Source: Pseudonocardia sediminis (GTDB taxonomy: Bacteria > Actinomycetota > Actinomycetes > Mycobacteriales > Pseudonocardiaceae). From it: DNA of 64,000 nucleotides. The stretch is from positions 1,053,001 through 1,117,000 of the forward strand of contig NZ_SHKL01000001.1 in NCBI RefSeq assembly GCF_004217185.1. The letters are read 5' to 3'. Below the pieces are notes generated by a model, which saw only the letters and a list, made by a program, of their open reading frames with translations, was not told where the DNA came from and did not search any database. Below, piece after piece: positions 1-8,744 of this stretch. Made by a program: the position numbers and the translations under genes. Within the stretch, counting starts at the first letter, position 1. Each line of letters opens with the position of its first letter.

Positions 1-557
1 AGAGTGGAGGTGTTGCCCGGTGTGTGCCCGGGCAGCATCAGGATCTGGATCGCCCCGTCGCCGAAGAGGTCCAGATCGCCGGTCAGCGGGTGCCACTCGA
101 CGTCGCGGACCGGGTCGATGTCGGCCGTCCGGAAGAACGGCGTGGCCGCGGGCATCGGCCAGTAGGCGTAGGGCAGGTCCTGCGCCCCGATGTAGAAGCG
201 GGCGTTCGGGAACAGCTTCATGCCCCCGGTGTGGTCGAAGTGCGAGTGGGAGATGATCACGTGGGTGATGTCGTCGGGCTTGAAGCCGACGACGGCGAGC
301 TGCTGGTCGACCCGCAGCTCCGAGGAGAAGTCCAGGCCGATGTGGTCGGCGAGCTCGCCGTAGGTGCCGAACGGGTCGTCGATCGACTCCGGGGCCAGGC
401 CGGTGTCGCACAGCACCAGCCCCCGCGGGTGCTGGATCAGGTAGGTGGGCACCGGCAGGTGGATCTCTCCGGTCCCGCCGACCACGAGCAGCCCGCGGTC
501 GAGGGTGAACTTGGCGCCGTCGAGCGCCCACAGCTTCGTTGCTGTTCCGGTGGTCAT
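1..557 (-). CDS. MBL-fold metallohydrolase, AHL-lactonase-like (3' end outside window)
   Basis: Metallo-beta-lactamase-fold hydrolase, most like N-acyl-homoserine-lactone lactonases (AiiA type), which open lactone rings. The first 185 residues are present; the gene runs off the left edge. The zinc motif HSHFDH is at residues 104-109, preceded by a DTG strand near residue 51, and a PGHTPGN motif gives the next histidine at about 178. The ATG start is backed by GAGGAG seven bases upstream. It lies downstream of and in line with the SnoaL gene, with 107 bases between. The fold is certain; lactonase activity is inference, since glyoxalase-II-like and other MBL hydrolases share these motifs. Confidence 0.8.
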   Translation of the reverse strand, partial: MTTGTATKLWALDGAKFTLDRGLLVVGGTGEIHLPVPTYLIQHPRGLVLCDTGLAPESIDDPFGTYGELADHIGLDFSSELRVDQQLAVVGFKPDDITHVIISHSHFDHTGGMKLFPNARFYIGAQDLPYAYWPMPAATPFFRTADIDPVRDVEWHPLTGDLDLFGDGAIQILMLPGHTPGNTST

Positions 558-640
558 GCTGGCTCTCCTCGGTGACTCGTGCGGGGCGCGTGGTGCGCCC
601 CGGACACGGCGTCGAGGGTCGCATCAAATCCGGTGCATGT

Positions 641-656
641 GTGAGCGCTGTCTCAC
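641..656. promoter_or_regulatory. Candidate operator upstream of the MBL hydrolase
   Basis: A small inverted repeat, GTGAG-N6-CTCAC, lies in the 107-base gap between the SnoaL stop and the hydrolase start. The arms are only 5 bp, so chance is possible. Confidence 0.25.
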
Positions 657-664
657 CGGATGGA

Positions 665-1177
665 CTAGGCCTCCAGCCGCATGTGGTGACGCTCCGCGCC
701 CGCCCAGCCCTGCTCCAGCGGCACCGAGTACCAGATCCGCATCGTCACCGAGTCGAAGAACCACACACCGTCGTGCCGGCCGTAGACGTCGGCGAAACGC
801 GCGCTGACCAGGAAGCTCTGCCCGTGGTAGACGGGGGTGGCGAACATGTGGCTGGTGCCGGTCGCGGTGTCGCCGTCGACCTCGATCTCGTGGGCGTGGA
901 TGAACTGGCGGACGAACGGCCCGCCGTCGCCGTCGGGGAGCAGGCGCGGGATGGAACCGAAGAACTCGCCGATCGCCTGCCGCCCGGACGACGAGCCCAG
1001 GTAGTCGTAGTCCAGCTCGGCGCCGGTGGAGAACAGGTCGCCGATCTCGTCCCACCGGTCGGTGTTGACGTGGTCGTGGAACCGGGCACGCAGGCTCCGG
1101 ATCTCCTCGCGGGACTCCAGGACGTCGAGACGGTGGCGCAGGGCGGCGAGCTCGGCCGTGATGTCGGGTGTGGTCAT
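665..1177 (-). CDS. SnoaL-like / NTF2-fold protein
   Basis: A 170-residue single-domain protein of the SnoaL-like (NTF2 cone fold) class. An N-terminal helix with ESREEIRSLRARFHDHVNTDRWDE is followed by an LFSTGAELDYDYLG strand segment and a run of strands ending in WFFDSVTMRIWYSVPL. Members act as dehydratases, isomerases or small-ligand-binding subunits in catabolic and polyketide clusters, and no specific activity can be assigned here. The ATG at 1177 is chosen because it opens the conserved N-terminal helix. It is divergent from the SDR gene at 1281, and the two may share a control region. The MBL hydrolase lies downstream on the same strand. Confidence 0.75.
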   Translation of the reverse strand: MTTPDITAELAALRHRLDVLESREEIRSLRARFHDHVNTDRWDEIGDLFSTGAELDYDYLGSSSGRQAIGEFFGSIPRLLPDGDGGPFVRQFIHAHEIEVDGDTATGTSHMFATPVYHGQSFLVSARFADVYGRHDGVWFFDSVTMRIWYSVPLEQGWAGAERHHMRLEA

Positions 1178-1280
1178 GATCGGATCGTGCCCCGCGCGGC
1201 GGCGTCGCGCATCGGTCGGCGGCGGTACGTTCGGCGCCGGGTCCGGGCGACGGTGCCCGACCCGAGGAGAGGGGCCGCAC

Positions 1281-2033
1281 ATGGACCTGGGGATCGCCGG
1301 CCGGCGTGCGGCCGTGGCCGCGGCCAGCACCGGGCTGGGGTACGCGAGCGCGGCCGCGCTGGTCGCCGAGGGTGTGCAGGTGATGCTGTGCAGCTCCGAC
1401 GCCGACCGGGCCCGGGCCGCGGCCGAGCGGCTGGGCCACGGCACGCAGGCGATGACCGTCGACCTCACCGACCCCGACGCCGCGGCCGGCTTCGTCACCG
1501 GCGCCGCCGAGCGGATGGGCGGGCTCGACATCCTGGTGGTGAACGGGCCGGGTCCGGCGCCGGGGCGGGTGTCGGACACCGCGCTGGCCGACTACCAGGC
1601 CGCGATCGACCGCAGCCTGCTCGCCGTCGTCGGGATGTGTCTGGCCGCGACGCCGGGGATGCGCGCGCAGGGGTGGGGACGGATCGTCGCGATCACCTCG
1701 CTCGGCGTGCGCCAGCCGTACCCGAATCTCGCGCTGTCCAACACCGCCCGCGCCGGGGCGACCGGGTTCCTGCGGACGCTCGCGCGTGAGATCGCCGCCG
1801 ACGGCGTCACCGTCAACGCCGCGCAGCCCGGCCTGCACGAGACGAACCGGGTCCGCAGCACCCTGCCCGACCCCGACGCCCTGAGCGCGGCGCTGGCGAC
1901 GATCCCGGCCGGTCGGCTCGGCGCTCCGGAGGACTTCGGGTCGGTCGTGGCGTTCCTGTGCTCGCAGCAGGCCGGCTACCTCACCGGTGCCGGGCTCCAG
2001 GTCGACGGCGGGGCCTACCAGGCCTTGATCTGA
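1281..2033 (+). CDS. SDR-family protein with a degenerate catalytic motif
   Basis: A 250-residue short-chain dehydrogenase/reductase-fold protein. The nucleotide-binding turn AAASTGLG is at residues 12-19, NGPGPAPG replaces the usual NNAG, the catalytic-serine strand ITS is present, and the C-terminus is LTGAGLQVDGG, typical of FabG-like enzymes. Aligning the helix normally carrying YxxxK gives SNTAR, so both the catalytic Tyr and Lys appear to be replaced (by Ser and Arg). A subgroup of SDRs with this LSNTARAG-type helix exists; its chemistry is unclear to me. GAGGAG ten bases upstream supports the ATG. It is divergent from the SnoaL gene. Confidence 0.8.
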   Translation: MDLGIAGRRAAVAAASTGLGYASAAALVAEGVQVMLCSSDADRARAAAERLGHGTQAMTVDLTDPDAAAGFVTGAAERMGGLDILVVNGPGPAPGRVSDTALADYQAAIDRSLLAVVGMCLAATPGMRAQGWGRIVAITSLGVRQPYPNLALSNTARAGATGFLRTLAREIAADGVTVNAAQPGLHETNRVRSTLPDPDALSAALATIPAGRLGAPEDFGSVVAFLCSQQAGYLTGAGLQVDGGAYQALI

Positions 2034-2238
2034 CGGCGCCGGACACGACGTCGCTGCGGCGACGACTAGCACCCCGCCGACGGTGAGCCATGATCGTCCG
2101 CGCAGGTCAGGGCGCCGGCCGGGCCGACCGGACAGCCACCGTACGGACGTCTGACGTGTACGACGTGGACGGGCGGCTTCCGCCGGTCGTAGCGTCGTCG
2201 TCCACGACACGCCGCTCTCCGGCGTCGGTGTCGGTCGA

Positions 2239-2261
2239 GTTTGTGGGGCCATCCCACGAAC
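2239..2261. promoter_or_regulatory. Candidate operator of the TrmB regulator
   Basis: Inverted repeat GTTTGTGGG-N5-CCCACGAAC, 8 of 9 arm positions paired, ending 29 bases before the regulator's ATG. The position suits autoregulation. The rest of the 257-base gap (2034-2290) shows nothing else I can name. Confidence 0.45.
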
Positions 2262-2290
2262 GGCGGTACGGACAGTGACAGGATGCGCGG

Positions 2291-3175
2291 ATGTCTCAGC
2301 AGAGCGTCGTCGACGAACTGGTCCGGCTCTCGATGTCCGGGTACGAGGCGAAGGCCTACGTGGCGCTCGTGGCCGCCGGTTCGCCGCTGAACGGCTACGA
2401 GGTCGCGAAGCGCTCCGGTGTCCCGCGCAGCACCGTCTACGAGACGCTCGGCAAGCTCGTCGGGCGCGGCGCCGCCTACGAGGTGCGCGCCGGTGAGGCG
2501 AGCGTCGGGTACCTGCCGCTGCCGCCCGCGGCGCTGCTGGACCGGATGCGCCGCGAGTTCGACCGCTCGATCGATGTCCTGAGCTCGGAGCTGCCGCAGG
2601 TCGCCTCGCCGCCGGACGTCCGCCTGGTGCACAGCCTGGCCGACCGGACGTCGCTGCTCGAACGCGCCGAGGACGTCGTGGCCGCGGCCCGGGGGGAGCT
2701 GTTCGTCTCCGCCTGGCCCGACGAGCTCACCCCGCTCAAGCCGCTCGCCCGGCGGGCCGAGACCGAGGGTGTCGACGTCTCGGTCGTCGTGTTCGGTGAC
2801 GACCCGGAGCCGGTCGGGTCGACCACCATGCACCGCTTCTCCCGCCCCGAGGTGGTGCTGGACAACATCGGCTGCCGCCTGCTGGTGGTGGCCGCGGACC
2901 GGGAGCAGGCCGTGATCGGCGGCGTCGTCAACGGCGACGCGTGGGGTGTCTACACCGACGACCCGGCCGTCGTGCTGGTCGCGGTGGAGTACGTGCGTCA
3001 CGACATCGCGATGCACGTGATCGCGGACAAGTTCGGGGCGGAGGGCTTCGCGGAGTTCTGGAACTCCGAACCGGCGTTGCGGCGCCTGCGCGCCGACCAC
3101 GGCATCCCCGCGGCCCTGCTGGCCCGGGGCAGCGTCTCGTCGCCGCCCCCGCGGCGCCCGCGCCGCTCGCCCTAG
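2291..3175 (+). CDS. TrmB-family transcriptional regulator
   Basis: A 294-residue TrmB-type regulator. The N-terminal winged helix-turn-helix (residues about 8-75) contains LSMSGYEAKAYVALV and GVPRSTVYETLGKLVGRG, the sugar-regulator pattern of archaea and actinobacteria. Residues about 100-270 form the phospholipase-D-like effector domain found in this family. The last 20 residues are a Pro/Arg-rich tail. An inverted repeat just upstream is a likely autoregulatory site. The next gene, an MFS transporter on the same strand 32 bases downstream, is the probable target. The effector is unknown. Confidence 0.85.
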   Translation: MSQQSVVDELVRLSMSGYEAKAYVALVAAGSPLNGYEVAKRSGVPRSTVYETLGKLVGRGAAYEVRAGEASVGYLPLPPAALLDRMRREFDRSIDVLSSELPQVASPPDVRLVHSLADRTSLLERAEDVVAAARGELFVSAWPDELTPLKPLARRAETEGVDVSVVVFGDDPEPVGSTTMHRFSRPEVVLDNIGCRLLVVAADREQAVIGGVVNGDAWGVYTDDPAVVLVAVEYVRHDIAMHVIADKFGAEGFAEFWNSEPALRRLRADHGIPAALLARGSVSSPPPRRPRRSP

Positions 3176-3207
3176 GGCCGGAACCCGCGGACCGGCATGA
3201 TGCCCGG

Positions 3208-4380
3208 GTGCGCGACGACGGGCAGCGGGTGTGGTGGGTCGCGTGTGGACTGCTGTTCGCGGCCGCGTTCGGGACGAACGTCCCGACCCCGCTGCTGCTG
3301 ATCTACCGCGACACCCTGGACCTCTCGCCGACCGTGCTCACCGCGATCTTCGGCGTGTACGCGCTCGGGCTCGCGCCGTCGCTGCTGCTCGGTGGGCCGG
3401 CGTCGGACCGCCTCGGGCGGGTGCGGGTGCTGCTCCCGCTGACCGTGCTGGTCGGGGCGGCGTCGCTGCTGTTCCTGCTCGGGTCGCAGTCGCTGGCCGT
3501 GCTGTTCGTGGCCCGGTTCGTGCAGGGCCTCGCGTCCGGGGCGGTGTTCAGCGTCGGGAGTGCGTGGTTGCAGGACCTGGCCGGACCCGCCCGGGCGTCG
3601 ACGGCGGCGCGGCGCGCGTCGATCGCGCAGACCGGCGGGTTCTGTCTCGGCCCGCTGACGTCCGGGCTGCTCGCCGGGTACGGACCGGCGCCGCTGACGC
3701 TGCCCTATCTGGTGCACGCCGCGCTCGTGGCGGTCGCCCTGGCCGGGGCGCTGGCGGTTGTCGGCCTCGGGACGCCCGGGCCCGGTGCCCGCGACGGCGC
3801 GGGCTGGCTGCCCCGGCCGAGGCTGACGGTGCCGGGACGACGGCTGTTCGCCCGCGTCACGGTGCCCACCGCGATCTGCGTCTATGCGTTCCCCTCGGTG
3901 GCGGTGACCGTGCTGCCGCTGCTGCTCGCCGACCGGTCGTCGTTGGTCGTGTTCACCGGTGTGCTGTCCGCGGCCACACTCGGCACCGGGACGCTGGTGC
4001 AGCCGTTCGCGCACCGGCTCGGCACCCGCTGCGGTCCGGTCGGGGCCGGGCTCGGTGCGCTCGGCTACGCCGTCGGCATCGTGTCCGGGTTCGCCCAGGC
4101 CGTGCCGCTGACGTTCCTGGCCGGCGTCCTGCTCGGCGCCGGCGGCGGGCTCTGTCTCAACGCCGGACTCGTCCTCGTCGCGCGGGTGTCCACCCCGGCC
4201 ACCCGCGGCGCGTGCAACGGGCTGTTCTACACCTGGGCCTACGTCGGGTTCGCCGCGCCGCTGCTGACCACGTCGTTCGTCGACGTGACGGAGCTGGCGA
4301 CCCCGCTCGCGGTGCTCGTGGCCCTGTCCGCGGCGACGTCGGTGTGGCTCGCGGTCCGCTCCCGCGACCGGGTCGTCTAG
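3208..4380 (+). CDS. MFS transporter
   Basis: A 390-residue major facilitator with about 12 hydrophobic segments. Between the second and third segments it has GGPASDRLGRVRVLLP, matching the conserved MFS loop GxxxDRxGRR, and a motif-C-like glycine-rich stretch follows FVQGLASGAVFS. The GTG at 3208 is the first start that places the N-terminus directly before the first membrane helix. The gene follows TrmB closely, which suggests a regulator-transporter pair, and ends one base from the convergently transcribed peptidase stop. Substrate unknown; length and motifs fit drug or metabolite exporters. Confidence 0.85.
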   Translation: MRDDGQRVWWVACGLLFAAAFGTNVPTPLLLIYRDTLDLSPTVLTAIFGVYALGLAPSLLLGGPASDRLGRVRVLLPLTVLVGAASLLFLLGSQSLAVLFVARFVQGLASGAVFSVGSAWLQDLAGPARASTAARRASIAQTGGFCLGPLTSGLLAGYGPAPLTLPYLVHAALVAVALAGALAVVGLGTPGPGARDGAGWLPRPRLTVPGRRLFARVTVPTAICVYAFPSVAVTVLPLLLADRSSLVVFTGVLSAATLGTGTLVQPFAHRLGTRCGPVGAGLGALGYAVGIVSGFAQAVPLTFLAGVLLGAGGGLCLNAGLVLVARVSTPATRGACNGLFYTWAYVGFAAPLLTTSFVDVTELATPLAVLVALSAATSVWLAVRSRDRVV

Positions 4381-4381
4381 G

Positions 4382-6394
4382 TCATCCCGTCGGCACCTCG
4401 TCGGGTGCCGCTCCGCCGAGGTGGCGGGCGAAGAAGTCGAGGATGATCCGCGCCCGCGCCACCCGGTGCCGCGGCGAACCACCGCGGGAGAGCCCGTGGC
4501 TCTCCTCCGGGAACCGCCAGTACTCGACCGGCCTGTCGAGCATCCGCAGCGGCACGAACAGCGCGTCGGCCTGCTCGATCGGGCACCGCAGGTCGTTCTC
4601 CGAGTGCAGGATCAGCAGCGGCGTCTCGATCGCGCGGACGTAGGTCACCGGCGACATCCGGCGGTAGACCTCCGGGTGCTCGACGTGGTCGACACCGATC
4701 TCCCAGCGGAACCACGCCGCGATGTCCGAGCTCCACTCGGCCGACTCCAGGTTGTTCACCGCGCGCTCGCTGCACGCCGCGGCGAACCGGTCGGAGTGCC
4801 CGACGAGCCAGCTCGTCAGGAACCCGCCGTAGGAGCCGCCGAGCACACCGACCCGGTCGGCGTCCAGGCGCGGGAACGCCGCCAGCGCGCCGTCCAGGGC
4901 GGCCACGACGTCGTCGGCGTCGATGCCGCCCCACCCGGTGCCCGGCTTCTCCGGCGCCTCCGGTGCGCGGATCGCCCGGGCCCAGTTCTCGGTGAACCCG
5001 GTCGAGCCGTGCGGGTTGCACCAGACGACGGCGTACCCGGCCGCGTTCCACAGCCGGAACTCGTCGAGGAACGTCGTCGCGTACTGCGACATCGGCCCGC
5101 CGTGGATCGACAGCAGGACCGGCGCCGGTCCGTCGCCGTCGGGGAGCAGCACCCACGTGTCGACGTCGCCGTCCCCGGCGGGGGAGGGCACCGCGAGGTA
5201 GGACGGGTCGGGGCTCGGCACGGCGGCGTGGAACGAGTCGGTGAGGTGGGTGATCCGCCGCTCGGTGCCGTCCGCGTCGAGGACGTACAGCTCGGGGAGC
5301 CGCGACGAGGTGGACGACAGGAACGCCGTCGTGCCGCCTGCGGTGTCCACGCCGGACACGGTGCGGTCGCCGCCGAGCACCCGCTCCGGCTCGCCCGACC
5401 CCTCACCCGGCCCCTCGGTGGACACCCGGTAGAGGTGCACGTTGCCCCGGTCCTCGATCGAGAACAGCAGGTCCTCGCCGTCCCAGATCGGGGAGCGCGC
5501 GCCGGGGAACGGGGCGCACGTCCGGTCCAGGCCGTCGGCGAGCACCCGCTCGGTCCCGGTCCGCGCGTCGACGACGGCCGGTGACGCGTGCGCCGGCACC
5601 ACCCGGCTGTCGTTCACCAGCGTCGCGATCCGGGTGCCGTCCGGGGAGAACGACGGCAGCCGGTGCGACCGCCCCGAGGTCGAGAGCAGGCGCGGCGCCG
5701 TCCCCGGCTCCGCGTCCGGGTCGACGAGGTAGAGGTCCTCGTGCTCGCGCAGGTCCCAGCCGGGCTCGCGGGCCGCGACGACGGCCAGCGTGCGCGAGTC
5801 CGGCGACCACGCCGGCGCCGAGTGCTCGAACGGCCCGCCCGCGACGACCCGCGGCGGCGCCGACCCGTCGACCGGGACCACGAACACGCTCGACGGCCGG
5901 TCGATGATCCAGCCCTCGCCGTCGAGACGGGAGAACAGCCGGTCGATCCGCCGCGGCTCCCGCGCCCGCTCGTCCTTCGGCCCGTAGCGGGCGGTGCGTT
6001 CCCGCGAGACGAACGCGATCCGCGCCCCGTCCGGCGACCACGCCACCTCCGAGATCGCCTCGACCCGCTCGCACACCGTGACCGTCTCGCCGGGCACGCC
6101 GACCGGCACGATCCGCAGCGCAGCCCCCTCGACGTCCTCGCCCCGACCGCTGGTGAACGCCAGCCGTGTCCCGTCCGGCGACCACACCGGCTCGCCGTCT
6201 CCGTACTCACCCTTCGTGAGCTGGTACGGAGCGCTCCCGCCGTCCGCGGCGGCCAGCCAGACCGCGCTGCGGTAGCGGTTGTTCTCCAGGTCGACGCGCT
6301 GGACCGTGAACGCGATCCGCGTGCCGTCGGGGGAGACGGCGGTGTCGCCGAGGGTGACCAGACGTCCGATGTCGAGGGGGTGCACGACGATCAC
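4382..6394 (-). CDS. S9-family prolyl oligopeptidase-like serine peptidase
   Basis: A 670-residue peptidase of the S9 family (acylaminoacyl peptidase/DPP IV type). The N-terminal ~400 residues are a beta-propeller of TolB/WD-like repeats, each with a SPDGTRIAF motif (at least five seen). The C-terminal alpha/beta hydrolase domain has the nucleophile elbow GGSYGGF, a later Asp in ENDLRCP and His in ESHGLSRGG. No signal peptide is visible, so it is probably cytoplasmic. The GTG at 6394 is preferred because further upstream the frame is Pro/Ser-rich and approaches the tRNA promoter; GTG 6385 is an alternative. It is convergent with the MFS gene. Confidence 0.88.
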   Translation of the reverse strand: MIVVHPLDIGRLVTLGDTAVSPDGTRIAFTVQRVDLENNRYRSAVWLAAADGGSAPYQLTKGEYGDGEPVWSPDGTRLAFTSGRGEDVEGAALRIVPVGVPGETVTVCERVEAISEVAWSPDGARIAFVSRERTARYGPKDERAREPRRIDRLFSRLDGEGWIIDRPSSVFVVPVDGSAPPRVVAGGPFEHSAPAWSPDSRTLAVVAAREPGWDLREHEDLYLVDPDAEPGTAPRLLSTSGRSHRLPSFSPDGTRIATLVNDSRVVPAHASPAVVDARTGTERVLADGLDRTCAPFPGARSPIWDGEDLLFSIEDRGNVHLYRVSTEGPGEGSGEPERVLGGDRTVSGVDTAGGTTAFLSSTSSRLPELYVLDADGTERRITHLTDSFHAAVPSPDPSYLAVPSPAGDGDVDTWVLLPDGDGPAPVLLSIHGGPMSQYATTFLDEFRLWNAAGYAVVWCNPHGSTGFTENWARAIRAPEAPEKPGTGWGGIDADDVVAALDGALAAFPRLDADRVGVLGGSYGGFLTSWLVGHSDRFAAACSERAVNNLESAEWSSDIAAWFRWEIGVDHVEHPEVYRRMSPVTYVRAIETPLLILHSENDLRCPIEQADALFVPLRMLDRPVEYWRFPEESHGLSRGGSPRHRVARARIILDFFARHLGGAAPDEVPTG

Positions 6395-6471
6395 GCTAGG
6401 CCCGGTCGGAGGTGGTGGCGACCCCGATTCCGACGGCTCCGGAGCGCCCTGTAAGGTTCTTTTCATCGCAA

Positions 6472-6546
<75 letters not shown>

Positions 6547-6556
6547 CACTCTGACC

Positions 6557-6586
6557 AGCCGGGACTTCGTCCCGGCTTTTCTTTTT
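6557..6586 (+). terminator. Rho-independent terminator of tRNA-Ala
   Basis: A 9-bp perfect stem AGCCGGGAC/GTCCCGGCT with a TTC loop, followed by TTTCTTTTTC. It is the only terminator in the window with a clear T-tract. Confidence 0.92.
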
Positions 6587-6723
6587 CGTCCATGGTCCGG
6601 CTCCGGACCTCGACGATCATCACCGCTCACACGGGCCGTCCCGGGCCTGGTGAGGGCCCTCTCCGCTCTCTACCGTGGTTCACCTGACGTGGTCGGACAG
6701 TGTTGTCGGGCGGAGGGTCGGTC

Positions 6724-7776
6724 GTGGCGGGAGACGAGGAGTCCTGGCGGACCGGGGACGAGCCGGGCGATGTGGCCGAGCAGTGGCGGGACATGCTCTC
6801 GGCCACCCACCTGCCGTGGTCGGTCGCCGTACCCCGTCCCGAAACCGGTGCCGTGCTGTTCGAGGCGGCGGTCCGGCGGTGGTGGATCGACGACCTCGCG
6901 CTCGTCGACTGCACGTGCGGTCCGTGCTCCGGGACGCGCACCCGTCGCGAGCTCGCGGGCACCGACGGCGAGTTCGTCGTCGTGCTGATCACCCTGGCCG
7001 GGCGCGAGACGGTCGCGCAGGGTGACGCCGAGGCGGGGCTCCGGCCCGGTGACGCCGTGGTCTGGGACAGCACCGCGCCGGCCCGGTTCGCCGTGTCGGA
7101 GCCGCTGTCCAAGCGGAGCCTGCTGATCCCCCGCGCCGCGCTGGACGAGGTCGGCGGGCGGGTGTGGACCTCGGGCGGGGTGAGGCTCGACGGGACGAAG
7201 CCCGCCACCCGCCTCCTGACGTCCTACCTGGACAGCCTCGGCGTCGCCCTCCCCGACCTCGGCCCGCAGTCGGTCAGGGCCGCGCGCAACGCCACGCTGG
7301 AGCTGTTCGTCGGGGCCCTGCGGGCCGGTGTCGACACACCGACGACGACCATGGCGCAGCCCGCGCTGAGGGACGCGATGGACCGCTACATCGAACGGCA
7401 CCTGTTGCACGCCGCCGTCACCCCCGCGGCCATCGCCCGCGCGCACGGCGTCTCGGTCCGCACCGTGAACCGGATCTTCAACGCCACCGGCCAGACCGTG
7501 GGCGAGGTGGTGCGGGTGCGGCGCCTGGCCCGAGCGCGCGAAGATCTCACCGACGGTGACCTGCCCGTGTCGTCGATCGCACACCGCTGGGGGTTCTCCG
7601 ACACCAGCCACTTCAGCCGGACGTTCAAGGCGCACTACGGGAGCTCGCCGAGCGAGTACCGGGAGGTGGCGCGGACCGGCCGGGCGGATGGCGCGTCCGT
7701 GCAAGGGCCTGTCGCTGCGGTTCAACGCCCCGCGCGTCCCGGCACCGAGACTGGGGTCACAGCGACCCGGGGCTGA
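6724..7776 (+). CDS. AraC-family transcriptional regulator
   Basis: A 350-residue regulator with an N-terminal AraC-binding-like cupin (about residues 15-190, including GDAVVWDSTAPARF) and a C-terminal double helix-turn-helix. The first HTH is in PAAIARAHGVSVRTVNRIFNATG and the second in PVSSIAHRWGFSDTSHFSRTF, ending GSSPSEYR, the classic AraC/XylS signature. GTG 6724 is chosen over GTG 6700 because GGAGGG at 6712-6717 sits six bases before it. The C-terminus extends about 35 residues past the usual end in a low-complexity tail. The alpha/beta hydrolase 40 bases downstream is the likely target. Confidence 0.88.
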   Translation: MAGDEESWRTGDEPGDVAEQWRDMLSATHLPWSVAVPRPETGAVLFEAAVRRWWIDDLALVDCTCGPCSGTRTRRELAGTDGEFVVVLITLAGRETVAQGDAEAGLRPGDAVVWDSTAPARFAVSEPLSKRSLLIPRAALDEVGGRVWTSGGVRLDGTKPATRLLTSYLDSLGVALPDLGPQSVRAARNATLELFVGALRAGVDTPTTTMAQPALRDAMDRYIERHLLHAAVTPAAIARAHGVSVRTVNRIFNATGQTVGEVVRVRRLARAREDLTDGDLPVSSIAHRWGFSDTSHFSRTFKAHYGSSPSEYREVARTGRADGASVQGPVAAVQRPARPGTETGVTATRG

Positions 7777-7816
7777 GGCTCCGGCCGGTCGTCACGACCC
7801 GAGTGGAGGACCCACG

Positions 7817-8716
7817 ATGACCCGACGCGACATCGAGTTCGACGCCGAAGGCACGACACTGCGGGGCTGGTTCTACCCGGCCGAGGGCGTGAGCGGCACC
7901 GCGCCGGTGATCGTCATGGCGCACGGGCTGTCGGCGGTCAAGGAGATGTACCTCGACAAGTACGCCGCCGCGTTCTCCGAGGCCGGGCTGGGCGCGCTGG
8001 TGTTCGACAACCGCAACTTCGGTGCCAGCGACGGCGAGCCCCGCCAGGAGATCGACCCCGTTCAGCAGGTGCGCGACTACCGCCACGCCATCACCTACGC
8101 GCTCACGCTGCCCGAGGTCGACCGGAACCGGGTCGGCATCTGGGGCAGCAGCTACTCCGGGGGCCACGTGCTCACCGTCGGTGCGTTCGACCAGCGGGTG
8201 AAGGCCGTCGTGTCCCAGGTCCCGCTGGTCGACGGCTACGAGAACATCCGGTCGCTGGTCCGGTCCGACTTCATCGGCGGCTTCCGCGACATGTTCGACG
8301 CCGACCGCGAGGCACGGTTCCGGGGCGAGCCGCCGGCGATGGTGCCCGCCGTCTCCGAGGACCCCCTGGGCCCGGCCGCGATGCCCACCCCGGACTCCTG
8401 GACGTGGTTCACCGAGACCCACACCGAGCGCGCACCGGCCTGGCGCAACGAGATCACCCTGCGCTCGGTCGAGCTGCTTTCCGAGTACAAGCCGGACGGC
8501 ATCGTCGAGCGGATCGGCCCGACCCCGCTGCTCGTGCTCGTCGCCGAGAACGACGTCCTCACCCCGACCGAGCTGGCCCTGGCGACGTATCAGAAGGCCC
8601 GTGAGCCCAAGAAGCTGGTCATCCTGCCGGGCGGGCACTTCGACGCCTACGTCAAGGGCTTCGACGCGTCCATGATTCCGGCGCGTGACTGGTTCCTCGA
8701 GCACCTGTCGCCCTGA
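7817..8716 (+). CDS. alpha/beta hydrolase
   Basis: A 299-residue alpha/beta hydrolase of the dienelactone-hydrolase/DUF1100-like group. After a strand and the oxyanion motif AHGLSAVKEMYLDKYA comes DNRNFGASDGEPRQEID, then the nucleophile elbow WGSSYSGGH. Later come Asp in VAENDVLTP and His in PGGHFDAY, completing the triad. A helical lid lies at about residues 150-220. It probably hydrolyses a small ester, lactone or epoxide-type substrate; none can be named. GGAGGA six bases upstream fixes the ATG. It follows the AraC regulator on the same strand. Confidence 0.85.
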   Translation: MTRRDIEFDAEGTTLRGWFYPAEGVSGTAPVIVMAHGLSAVKEMYLDKYAAAFSEAGLGALVFDNRNFGASDGEPRQEIDPVQQVRDYRHAITYALTLPEVDRNRVGIWGSSYSGGHVLTVGAFDQRVKAVVSQVPLVDGYENIRSLVRSDFIGGFRDMFDADREARFRGEPPAMVPAVSEDPLGPAAMPTPDSWTWFTETHTERAPAWRNEITLRSVELLSEYKPDGIVERIGPTPLLVLVAENDVLTPTELALATYQKAREPKKLVILPGGHFDAYVKGFDASMIPARDWFLEHLSP

Positions 8717-8744
8717 CCCCCGGGTGTCCGGCGGTGGGCGGGAG

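Noticed and set aside
624-2252. A 542-codon minus-strand frame covering SnoaL and SDR genes
   Set aside because: It overlaps two well-supported genes on both strands and is Arg/Pro/Gly-rich.
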